From positions 1 through 40,056 of the forward strand of contig CAAFLF010000012.1 in NCBI GenBank assembly GCA_900763685.1: a stretch of 40,056 bases of DNA, in the 5' to 3' direction. Both the position numbers and the translations under genes were made by a program. The stretch is from an uncultured Oscillospiraceae bacterium. GTDB taxonomy: Bacteria; Bacillota; Clostridia; Oscillospirales; Oscillospiraceae. Shown here one piece after another: positions 25,145 to 31,755 of the stretch. How positions within the stretch are numbered: position 1 is the stretch's first letter; each line of letters begins with the position of its first letter. The notes under the pieces are model-generated. The model did no database searches. It was not told the DNA's origin and saw only the letters and a program-made list of their open reading frames with translations.

Positions 25145-26010
25145 GATATTACGGCAGCGTTTACCGCCCCCCCTCTGAGGCCTACAGCCTCATCGTCCAG
25201 GTGACCTACGGCTGCAGCCACAATACCTGCGCCTTCTGCGGCATGTATAAGGAGAAGCGCTTCGCCCTCCGCCCCCTGGCCGAGGTGCTGGAGGACTTCC
25301 ACCTGGCCCGGCAGTACTACCGCAACGTGGGCCGGATCTTCCTCGCGGACGGCGACGCCCTGATCCGCAAGGTCAGCGACCTTGTCACCATCCTCGACAC
25401 CATCCGGGAGCTCTTCCCGGAGTGCGAGCGGGTCAGCAGCTACGCCTCCCCCACCTCCCTCCAGATCCGGACGGACGAGGAGCTCCAGCTCCTGCGGGAC
25501 AAGGGCCTGACCCTCCTCTACATGGGCCTGGAGTCCGGCTGCGACGACGTTTTGAAGCTCATGCGCAAGGGCCATACCTCCGCTGAGATCGTGGAGTGCG
25601 GCCAGAAGGTGAAGCGCAACGGCATCGGCCTCTCCGTCACCGCCATCACGGGCCTGGGCGGCCCGGAGCTGATGGAGGCCCACGCCGTGGATACCGCCAA
25701 GGCCCTCAACGCCATGAACCCCGAGTATATCGGCATCCTCACCCTGGTGGTGGAGGACGGCACCCCCCTGCGGGATTGGGTCCGGGAGGGCAAGTTCCAC
25801 CTCCTGACCCCCGCCCAGGTCCTCCAGGAGACCAAGCTCATGGTGGAGAGCTTCGACTCCCCCGGCAGCGTCTTCCGGATGAACCACGCCTCCAACTACC
25901 TCTCCCTGAAGGGCACCCTCAACGAGGACAAGGAGGCCATGCTGGCCCAGATCCGCCGTGCCGAGCGGCACATGGAGACCCTCCGGCCGGAAGGGTGGAG
26001 ACAAGTATAA
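25141..26010 (+). CDS. Radical SAM protein with CX4CX2C cluster motif
   Basis: Radical SAM enzymes use a [4Fe-4S] cluster to cleave S-adenosylmethionine into a radical. The cluster motif here is C-SHNT-C-AF-C near residues 20-27 (TYGCSHNTCAFCGMYK). Its CX4CX2C spacing differs from the classical CX3CX2C but is typical of this subfamily of about 290 residues. SSYASPTSLQIRTDEEL and LLYMGLESGCDDVLKLM are the conserved barrel segments. There is no B12 or extra cluster domain. The reaction is unknown. The start overlaps the aminotransferase stop and has GGAGGAG upstream. A non-coding hairpin-rich island follows. Confidence 0.9.
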   Translation: MRYYGSVYRPPSEAYSLIVQVTYGCSHNTCAFCGMYKEKRFALRPLAEVLEDFHLARQYYRNVGRIFLADGDALIRKVSDLVTILDTIRELFPECERVSSYASPTSLQIRTDEELQLLRDKGLTLLYMGLESGCDDVLKLMRKGHTSAEIVECGQKVKRNGIGLSVTAITGLGGPELMEAHAVDTAKALNAMNPEYIGILTLVVEDGTPLRDWVREGKFHLLTPAQVLQETKLMVESFDSPGSVFRMNHASNYLSLKGTLNEDKEAMLAQIRRAERHMETLRPEGWRQV

Positions 26011-26018
26011 GCGAGTTT

Positions 26019-26222
26019 CGCCCAAATGTACCGAGGAACATTTGGGCGAGGAAAGCCCCGTGCCGCATGGCGGCACGATGGCCGAGGCCCCTCCGGCACA
26101 GCCGGAGGGGCCTCGCGCTCCGCTTTGGCGCAAAAAGGGTCCGGCCCCACAGGGGCCGGACCCTTTCCACACGTCGCTCCGTGAGAGGAATTTTTCCCGC
26201 CGCACATGCCGCCGGGAAAAAT
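26019..26222 (+). repeat. Array of five perfect stem-loops
   Basis: Arms and loops are: CGCCCAAATGT (26019-26029) with 26038-26048; CGTGCCG (26059-26065) with 26071-26077; CGAGGCCCCTCCGGC (26083-26097) with 26101-26115 around ACA; AAAGGGTCCGGCCCC (26134-26148) with 26152-26166 around ACA; ATTTTTCCCG (26190-26199) with 26213-26222. All stems are perfect, 7 to 15 bp. The last is followed nine bases later by a T6 run. One of them could terminate the radical SAM transcript. Confidence 0.75.
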
Positions 26223-26369
26223 GATTCGACTTTTTTCGCAGAGGACGGGGACGAAGGCCCCCATTCCGCTGCCTTCTCCTACCGGTGGCCCCTACTATCC
26301 GCCTGGCCGCCAAGCGGCTCCGGCGGCGAACCCCGCCCCAAGGTGGTTGATGAAACCTTCCTCAACCAC

Positions 26370-26398
26370 CCGTAGGGGCCGACGCCCCCGGCGGCCCG
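26370..26398 (+). repeat. CGTAGGG-tagged palindrome, copy A
   Basis: CCGTAGGG is followed by GGGCCG (26376-26381) and CGGCCC (26392-26397) around a 10-base loop. The flanking GTCCCCCGTCC is shared with the copy at 39271. Confidence 0.65.
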
Positions 26399-26418
26399 TC
26401 CCCCGTCCCTCGTCTTTC

Positions 26419-26444
26419 GTAGGGCACGACGACCCGGCGTGCCG
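26419..26444 (+). repeat. CGTAGGG-tagged palindrome, copy C
   Basis: CGTAGGG is followed by the stem GGCACG (26423-26428) and CGTGCC (26438-26443) around ACGACCCGG. The loop differs from the 39271 copy at one base while both stem arms have changed together. Confidence 0.65.
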
Positions 26445-26630
26445 CTCCCTCGTCCCCCCGCAGGGCAATAACCACCCAATCCCAGCGCCAGAACTACCAG
26501 GCTTTCCTCAACCTCGTCTCCCAAAAAGCAGGGACCCCTGAACGCCCGCAACCACCCCGCCCCCATCCCTTCGTCCCCCGTCCCACCGTCCCCCATAAAC
26601 CCGTCCTCTCGTCCCCCCCCCGAGAGAATT

Positions 26631-26671
26631 CCAAAGGAGAGGCCCGCAGGCCTCTCCTTTGGTCGTTTTAA
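26631..26671 (+). terminator. CCAAAGGA hairpin with T-rich tail
   Basis: CCAAAGGAGAGGCC (26631-26644) pairs with 26649-26662 around CGCA and is followed by TCGTTTTAA. It shares outer stem and tail with the terminator at 20573. No gene ends close to it on the plus strand, so it may act as part of a repeat rather than a gene terminator. Confidence 0.55.
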
Positions 26672-26676
26672 GGGGG

Positions 26677-26766
26677 TTGTCAGGGGGGAAATCGAAATCC
26701 CCCCTGACAATCTTTCTTGGGAAGCGCGAGGGGGTATTCTTTTGATTTGAAAAGAATATCCTCTCG
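26677..26766 (+). repeat. Two further hairpins forming one module with the CCAAAGGA hairpin
   Basis: TTGTCAGGGGGG (26677-26688) pairs with 26699-26710. A 17-base arm at 26727-26743 (CGAGGGGGTATTCTTTT) pairs with 26750-26766 around GATTTG. The two non-Watson-Crick positions of the latter are G-U on a plus-strand RNA but A-C on a minus-strand RNA. Confidence 0.6.
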
Positions 26767-26794
26767 TAAGCCGCCGACCTTCGTCGGCGGCTCC

Positions 26795-26823
26795 GGCGGG
26801 GTGCGGTCACCCCGCCCTACGGC
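26795..26823 (-). repeat. CGTAGGG-tagged palindrome, copy D
   Basis: Read on the minus strand, CCGTAGG leads into GGCGGGGTG paired with CACCCCGCC (arms 26816-26808 and 26803-26795) around ACCG. It shares the tag but not the loop of the other copies. Confidence 0.55.
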
Positions 26824-26843
26824 CCGCCCCCACAGGGGCCAGT

Positions 26844-27437
26844 TTACGCCAGCCCCAGCCGGCTCATCTCGGCGGCGATGCCCTCCTCACAAGACCGCAT
26901 GGCCTCGATGGTCCGCTCCAGCAGGACGTCCAGCTCCCAGCCAAGGCGCTCGGCGCCGGTACGGATCACGTCCCGGGAGCAGCCGGCGGCGAACTTCTTG
27001 TCCTTGAACTTCTTCTTCAGGCTGGAGAGCTCCATGTCCTGGACGGACTTGCTGGGCCGCATCCGGGCCGCCGCGCCGATGAGCCCCGTCAGCTCATCCG
27101 CCGCAAAGAGCACCTTCTCCATCTCGTGGACGGGCTCCACGTCGCAGCAGATGCCGTACCCGTGGGAGCAGACGGCGTGGATGAGCTCCGGGGAGCAGCC
27201 GCCCTTTTCCAGCAGCTCTGGGGCCTTGCGGCAGTGCTCCTCCGGCCAGCGCTCAAAGTCGATGTCGTGCAGCAGCCCCGCCAGGGCCCAGAATTCCTCG
27301 TCCGCGCCGTTGCCCAGCTCCCGGGCGTACCAGCGCAGCACGCCTTCCACCGTCAGGGCGTGCTGAATGTGGAAGGGCTCCTTGTTATACTCTCGCAGCA
27401 GGGCCAGAGCCTGCTCTCTCGTGATGTTTGCCTCCAT
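26844..27437 (-). CDS. HD-domain (HDIG-type) protein
   Basis: HD-domain proteins are metal-dependent phosphohydrolases acting on nucleotides or related substrates. The 197-residue protein has the pattern FHIQHALTVEGVLRWYAREL, then the HD pair in LAGLLHDIDFERWPEEH, and a further histidine-rich helix (VCSHGYGICCDVEPVHEME). The C-terminal half is helical and Lys-rich in the middle (KKKFKDKKFAAG). No membrane or signal domain is present. The real substrate is unknown. The ATG at 27437 follows a very strong AAGGAGGTC. It lies 51 bp after the ferritin-like gene on the same strand. Confidence 0.88.
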   Translation of the reverse strand: MEANITREQALALLREYNKEPFHIQHALTVEGVLRWYARELGNGADEEFWALAGLLHDIDFERWPEEHCRKAPELLEKGGCSPELIHAVCSHGYGICCDVEPVHEMEKVLFAADELTGLIGAAARMRPSKSVQDMELSSLKKKFKDKKFAAGCSRDVIRTGAERLGWELDVLLERTIEAMRSCEEGIAAEMSRLGLA

Positions 27438-27488
27438 GGGCTGACCTCCTTGGTGTGGGGAGGGACGCTCCCTCCCGGTTTTTCGCCA

Positions 27489-28244
27489 TTATACTCCCAT
27501 CCCCGGCCGGGCGCAAGAGGGACCCAGGGCCTTTTCCAGCAGTCCCGTCACCCACTCCGCCTGCTGGTAGCTCTCCGCCGAGAGGCGCTGATAGGCCTTT
27601 TGCAGGCAGGGGTCCGTGGTGCCGTCCGCTGCCCGCAGGTAGTTGAAGCCGGCGCAGGCCTCCTCGTGGTAGCGCTGGCGCAGGGCGGGGCACCAGCTGC
27701 CCACGTAGATCCGCTGGCAGTCCAGGGTCTCCGGGCGGTTCTGGCCGGTGATGAGGTAGAGCAGGGCCCCCAGATAGCGGCTGTGGGCCTGCTTCCGGGC
27801 CATGAGCTCCCGGAGAGCGGGTCTCGCCGCCGCCGGAGCCGACCGCAGCATGGCCTGATAGTACCGCCGGTCCGCCGCCTCCTGGTCCCGGAAGCCCTCC
27901 AACACCGCGAGGTCATCCCTCGCGGCGGAGCCCATGCAGCAGGGATCGCTCACCGCCCCGGGCAGGCTCTCCAGCGCCGCGTCCGAAGCGGCGCTGGTCC
28001 CGGCGTTGACGGTCCCGGCCTCCGGGGCCATCCCCGCCCCGCCGGAAGGGGAGACCGCCCCGCCGGAGGGCGTCATCCCCGCCGAAGACGCCATCCCCGT
28101 CCCGGCGGCGCCCGCCATCCCGCCGCCTGCCGCCGGGGGCCAGGCGCTCTCCGGATAGGGGGGCATGCTGGGGGCCACCCGCTGCCAGAGCCGCTGGTTT
28201 TTCCGGTAATCGTACCCCGCCCCGCCGTATGTCATATCGTCCAT
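27489..28244 (-). CDS. Ferritin-like four-helix protein with low-complexity N-terminus
   Basis: The C-terminal part (about 105-245) looks like a ferritin-like or rubrerythrin-like helix bundle, with ExxH-type pairs in FRDQEAADRRYYQAML, ARKQAHSRYLGALLYLI and RQRYHEEACAGFNYLRA. I infer the fold from helix pattern only; metal binding is not certain. The N-terminal 90 residues are a Gly/Ala/Pro/Ser/Met-rich, probably disordered segment with repeated GGAxM-type units. Such proteins in sporulating Clostridia are sometimes spore-associated, which is a guess here. I chose the ATG at 28244, nine bases after AAAGGAG; the ATG at 28250 is too close to that site. Confidence 0.7.
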   Translation of the reverse strand: MDDMTYGGAGYDYRKNQRLWQRVAPSMPPYPESAWPPAAGGGMAGAAGTGMASSAGMTPSGGAVSPSGGAGMAPEAGTVNAGTSAASDAALESLPGAVSDPCCMGSAARDDLAVLEGFRDQEAADRRYYQAMLRSAPAAARPALRELMARKQAHSRYLGALLYLITGQNRPETLDCQRIYVGSWCPALRQRYHEEACAGFNYLRAADGTTDPCLQKAYQRLSAESYQQAEWVTGLLEKALGPSCARPGMGV

Positions 28245-28391
28245 TGCCATCCGCTCCTTTCCTTTCCCAACCTATGCCGGAAAGCGGGCCGGGGTGCGGA
28301 TGGGAAGCCGGGGAAACCGGGCATCCTAAGGGGGTCACCGCCGGAACGGCGCAAAAAATCCCTCCAACCCGGCGGGTTTTCGTGGAATGCC

Positions 28392-28420
28392 TTGCATTTT
28401 TCCCGTTTCTCTGCTAGACT
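28392..28420 (+). promoter_or_regulatory. Promoter of the Fe-S assembly operon
   Basis: TTGCAT (28392-28397) and TAGACT (28415-28420) are 17 bp apart, with a TGC extension directly before the -10. The start is predicted near 28427, 50 bases before the gene. I see no IscR- or Fur-like box. Confidence 0.65.
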
Positions 28421-28476
28421 GACAAAGTTATGACAGTTTCCCCGCGACACATCTGCAAAAGGAGGTTTCAGACACC

Positions 28477-29217
28477 ATGCTGGAACTGAAGGACATCCGC
28501 TATACCGTCCAGGATGAGGGCGGTTCGCTGGATATTTTGAAGGGCGTCTCCCTGACGGTGCCGGACCATAAGCTCATGGTCTTCACTGGCCCCAACGGCG
28601 GCGGCAAGACCACCCTGGCCAAGGTCATCATGGGCCTGGTCCAGCCCACCTCCGGCCAGATCCTTTGGAACGGACAGGACATCACGAATCTCTCCATCAC
28701 CGAGCGGGCGCGGCTCGGCATCAGCTACGGCTTCCAGCAGCCCCCCCGCTTCAAGGGCATCACGGTGAAGCGCCTGCTGACCCTGGCCAGCGGCAATGAT
28801 ACGCTCAGCAAGGACCAGTGCTGCCAGTACCTGACCCGGGTGGGCCTCTGCGCCAACGATTATCTTGACCGGGAGGTGGACGTCTCCCTCTCCGGCGGCG
28901 AGGTCAAGCGCATCGAGATCGCGACCCTCCTGGCCCGGAACGCCGAGCTCATGATCTTTGACGAGCCCGAGGCCGGCATCGACCTCTGGAGCTTCGCCCG
29001 GCTGACGGAGACCTTCCAGCAGATCCACGACCAGGGCCGGGCCACCATGGTCATCATCTCCCACCAGGAGCGTATCATTTCCCTGGCGGATGAGGTCGTG
29101 GTCGTCGGCGGCGGCGAGATCCGCCACCGGGGCACCGCCAGCGATATCCTGCCCCAGATCCTGGCGGACACCCTTGGGGCATGTCCTGTGCTCGCGAGAG
29201 GAGGCGAAGGCGCGTGA
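28477..29217 (+). CDS. sufC: SufC-like ATPase of a minimal SUF (SMS-type) system
   Basis: SufC is a cytosolic ABC-type ATPase that powers Fe-S cluster assembly on its SufB/D-family partner; it is not a transporter. The 246-residue protein has Walker A GPNGGGKTT (about 39-47), the Q-loop GFQQPPRF characteristic of SufC, the signature LSGGEVKRIEIA and Walker B ELMIFDEPEAGID, then the switch histidine in IISHQ. No transmembrane gene is adjacent. The stop overlaps the next start by one base. The system lacks sufD, sufS and sufU nearby, which matches the two-component SmsC/SmsB arrangement described in anaerobes. Confidence 0.9.
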   Translation: MLELKDIRYTVQDEGGSLDILKGVSLTVPDHKLMVFTGPNGGGKTTLAKVIMGLVQPTSGQILWNGQDITNLSITERARLGISYGFQQPPRFKGITVKRLLTLASGNDTLSKDQCCQYLTRVGLCANDYLDREVDVSLSGGEVKRIEIATLLARNAELMIFDEPEAGIDLWSFARLTETFQQIHDQGRATMVIISHQERIISLADEVVVVGGGEIRHRGTASDILPQILADTLGACPVLARGGEGA

Positions 29218-30143
29218 TGGAATCTCAGGTGGACCGCGAGTTACTGGAAAAGATCGCGGACCTCATCGGAAAGCCCGTGGGGGCCTTCAACATCCGCAAG
29301 GACTGCGGCTGTGACGGCCGCCAGTCCACGGAGAATATCGAGATCACCGGCAAGACGGACGGCAAGTCCGGCATCGACATCCGGGTGAAGGACGGGACGA
29401 AGGGCGAGCAGTGCCACATCCCCGTCATCATCACGAAGCCCGGCATCAAGGAAATGGTCTACAACGATTTCTACATCGGCGAGAACTGCGATGTGGACAT
29501 CGTGGCCGGCTGCGGCATCCACAACTGCGGCAGCGAGGAGAGCCGCCACGACGGCCTCCACACCTTCTACGTGGGCAAGAACTCCCACGTGAAGTACACC
29601 GAGAAGCACTACGGCGAGGGCGACGGCACCGGCGGCCGGGTCATGAACCCGGAGACGGTGGTCTATCTGGAGGAGGGCGCCTCCCTCACCATGGAGACCA
29701 CCCAGATCCGGGGCATCGACTCCACCCTCCGCAAGACGAGGATCGTCTGCGGCAAGGGGGCCGAGGCCGTGGTCACCGAGCGCCTCCTGACCCATGGGGA
29801 GCAGCACGCCGAGAGCGACATGGTCATCGAGCTCAACGGCGAGGGTTCCCGGGGCCGGGTCATCTCCCGCTCGGTCGCCCAGGGCACATCCTCCCAGGTC
29901 TTCTACCCCCAGATGGTGGGCAACGCCCAGTGCTTCGGCCACGTCCAGTGCGACTCCATCATCATGGACCAGGCCAACATCCGCTCCATCCCCGCCATCA
30001 CCGCGAACTCCACCGAGGCCCAGCTCATCCACGAGGCCGCCATCGGCAAGATTGCGGGCGACCAGCTCCTGAAGCTGGAGACCCTGGGTCTCACCGAGGA
30101 GGAGGCCGAGGACTGCATCCTCAAGGGCTTCCTCTCCGAGTAA
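29217..30143 (+). CDS. SufB/SufD-family Fe-S scaffold protein (SmsB-like)
   Basis: This 308-residue protein is the scaffold partner of the SufC-like ATPase. It is shorter than classical SufB (about 460-480 residues). It has the right-handed beta-helix core, seen as repetitive short strands (VDIVAGCGIHNCGSEESRH, then TVVYLEEGASLTMETTQIRG), and the conserved C-terminal helix region IPAITANSTEAQLIHEAAIGKI and EAEDCILKGFLSE. Cysteines occur at KDCGCDGR, AGCGIHNC and HVQCDS, so several could ligate a cluster. I chose the ATG at 29217, which shares one base with the upstream stop. A strong terminator follows. Confidence 0.88.
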   Translation: MESQVDRELLEKIADLIGKPVGAFNIRKDCGCDGRQSTENIEITGKTDGKSGIDIRVKDGTKGEQCHIPVIITKPGIKEMVYNDFYIGENCDVDIVAGCGIHNCGSEESRHDGLHTFYVGKNSHVKYTEKHYGEGDGTGGRVMNPETVVYLEEGASLTMETTQIRGIDSTLRKTRIVCGKGAEAVVTERLLTHGEQHAESDMVIELNGEGSRGRVISRSVAQGTSSQVFYPQMVGNAQCFGHVQCDSIIMDQANIRSIPAITANSTEAQLIHEAAIGKIAGDQLLKLETLGLTEEEAEDCILKGFLSE

Positions 30144-30165
30144 GTGCGGAAAAACCGACAGAAAG

Positions 30166-30196
30166 CGCCCCCGCCGATCCGGCGGGGGCGTTTTTT
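30166..30196 (+). terminator. Terminator of the Fe-S assembly operon
   Basis: CGCCCCCGCCG (30166-30176) pairs with CGGCGGGGGCG (30180-30190) around ATC, followed by six T. It is the most canonical terminator in the window. Confidence 0.92.
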
Positions 30197-30201
30197 CGCT
30201 G

Positions 30202-30681
30202 TCACAGAAGCAATACGATCAGCCCCACCAGCGGCGCGAAAATGAGGCCCAGCACCATGCCCCGAAGGCTTGCCTTACAGTGGAACCAGACCGCGGACTT
30301 CTCCACCGGGCTCACCTTCGCGAGACGGTAGAACTTATCAAAGGGCGCCATCAGGATGTCCACCACCAGAAAATCGTACCAGTCCACCACCAGCCACAGG
30401 AGGTACGCCGTCAGCGCCGCCTGGGAGAAGGTGGTGATGCCGTTGAAATGGCGCAGCGCCAGGGCGATGACCAGGGCGAAGACCACCACGGCGATGAGCT
30501 TCCGAATGATATCGCTCTTCCTCGCGGGCGGCTTCTCCGCCACGATCCCCAGCGCCCGCGGCTTCTCCGTCACCACGGGCGGATAGTCGTTGACAAAGAC
30601 CTCCCGCCGCTTCGCGGCCAGGGCCTCCAGCGCGGCGGTGAACAGCACGCAGGCCACCACGCATTCCAGGAAGAAAACCAT
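30202..30681 (-). CDS. Small membrane protein of unknown function
   Basis: I do not recognise the family. The 159-residue protein has about four membrane helices (about 1-21, 60-79, 86-108 and 138-159). A cytoplasmic or external loop of about 35 residues (KRREVFVNDYPPVVTEKPRALG) follows the first, and a loop with YDFLVVDILMAPFDKFYRLAK lies before the last. It is the last gene of the yqeC-yqeB-selD operon, 33 bp after selD, with AAAGGAG before its ATG. A role in selenium or molybdenum metabolism is only suggested by position. Confidence 0.75.
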   Translation of the reverse strand: MVFFLECVVACVLFTAALEALAAKRREVFVNDYPPVVTEKPRALGIVAEKPPARKSDIIRKLIAVVVFALVIALALRHFNGITTFSQAALTAYLLWLVVDWYDFLVVDILMAPFDKFYRLAKVSPVEKSAVWFHCKASLRGMVLGLIFAPLVGLIVLLL

Positions 30682-30714
30682 GCAAGACTCCTTTCCCGCC
30701 CCATTCCGGGCGTC

Positions 30715-31755
30715 TCAGCGCAGGAAGATCCGCTTCCCGCCCCGGTATGCCTCCACCGTCCCGATCCGCTGGGCGGCGGGGACGGCACCCAGCAGCTCGG
30801 CGAAGAGGGCGTCGGCGTCCGCCGGGTCCACCGCCATCAGAAGGCCGCCGGAGGTCTGGGGATCGTAGAGCATATCCTGCCTGGCGAGCTCCACCTCGCC
30901 GGGGTCCACGCTCTCCTCCGCGAAGGCCCGGTTCCGGTACATCCCCTCCGGCAGGATGCCCATGGCGGCGAGCTCCAGCGCCTCCGGGATCAGGGCGATG
31001 CCGTCCACGTCCAGGTGGAGCTCCGTGCCGCTGCCCTGGGCCAGCTCCAATCCGTGGCCCAGGAGGCCAAAGCCCGTCACATCCGTGCAGGCGTGGACCC
31101 GGTACTTCACCATCACGTCTCTCGCGGCCTTGTTGAGGGTGGTCATCAGCCGGTAGGCGAGCGCCATGGCCTCCTTGGATGCCATCTCCGCCTTGGCGGC
31201 CGTGGTCAGGATGCCGATGCCGAGAGGCTTCGTGAGAAACAGCACGTCCCCCGCCCTGGCCCCGGAATTGGTCAGTACCCTCTCCGGATGGACGAAGCCC
31301 GTGACGGCGAGACCGTACTTGGGCTCCTCGTCCAGGATGCTGTGCCCCCCGGTGATGAGGGCCCCGGCCTCATAGACCTTGTCGTACCCGCCCCGCAGGA
31401 GCTGGTGCACCGTCTCCTTGGGCATATCCGCCGGGATGGCCATGATGTTCAGGCACAGCTTCGGCTCGCCCCCCATGGCGTAGACATCGCTGAGGGCGTT
31501 AGTGGCGGCGATCTGTCCGAAAAGGTAGGGATCGTCCGCGATGGGCGGGAAGAAATCCACCGTCTGCACCAGGGCCAGGTCAGCTGTGACCTGGTAGACG
31601 CTGGCGTCGTCGCTCTTGTCAAAGCCCACCAGGAGCTTCGGGTCCTGATGGACCCGGATGCCCTCCAGCAGCTGGGACAGCACCCCGGCTCCCACCTTGG
31701 CCCCGCAGCCGGCGCACTTCGCGAGCTTCGTGAGCTTTACCTGATTTTCAGACAT
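30715..31755 (-). CDS. selD: Selenide, water dikinase SelD
   Basis: SelD makes selenophosphate from selenide and ATP, the selenium donor for selenocysteine, selenouridine and the selenium-dependent molybdenum hydroxylase cofactor. The 346-residue protein has the active-site loop K13-C-A-G-C17-G-A-K20. C17 and K20 match the essential Cys and Lys of the E. coli enzyme, and the second, dispensable cysteine position is Ala. The form is therefore the cysteine type, not a selenoprotein. QTVDFFPPIADDPYLFGQIAATNALSD-like metal and ATP blocks and DVTGFGLLGHGLE follow. It overlaps yqeB by eight bases. The pairing with yqeB/yqeC points to hydroxylase maturation as at least one use. Confidence 0.96.
   Translation of the reverse strand: MSENQVKLTKLAKCAGCGAKVGAGVLSQLLEGIRVHQDPKLLVGFDKSDDASVYQVTADLALVQTVDFFPPIADDPYLFGQIAATNALSDVYAMGGEPKLCLNIMAIPADMPKETVHQLLRGGYDKVYEAGALITGGHSILDEEPKYGLAVTGFVHPERVLTNSGARAGDVLFLTKPLGIGILTTAAKAEMASKEAMALAYRLMTTLNKAARDVMVKYRVHACTDVTGFGLLGHGLELAQGSGTELHLDVDGIALIPEALELAAMGILPEGMYRNRAFAEESVDPGEVELARQDMLYDPQTSGGLLMAVDPADADALFAELLGAVPAAQRIGTVEAYRGGKRIFLR

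Larger units (their letters stand above)
26011..26843. repeat. Hairpin- and repeat-rich non-coding island
   Basis: No convincing gene lies in these 833 bp between two converging genes. The content is: perfect hairpins at 26019-26048, 26059-26077, 26083-26115, 26134-26166 and 26190-26222; a 9-bp hairpin at 26342-26370; CGTAGGG-tagged palindromes at 26370-26398, 26419-26444 and (minus) 26795-26823; C-runs forming a G-quadruplex motif on the minus strand at 26555-26621; and hairpins at 26631-26662, 26677-26710, 26727-26766 and 26769-26792. It looks like a nest of several repeat families. Confidence 0.8.

Noticed and set aside
26206..26541. A 111-residue open frame in the hairpin-rich island
   Set aside because: It is Pro/Arg-rich, consists largely of translated repeat sequence, and has no good ribosome binding site. 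I treat it as non-coding.
26011..26843. CRISPR array
   Set aside because: The hairpins differ in sequence, have no constant repeat length and no regularly sized spacers, and no cas gene is near.
28477..29217. ATPase of a membrane ABC transporter
   Set aside because: No permease gene is adjacent, and the Q-loop region GFQQPPRF and the SufB/D-family neighbour identify it as SufC-like.
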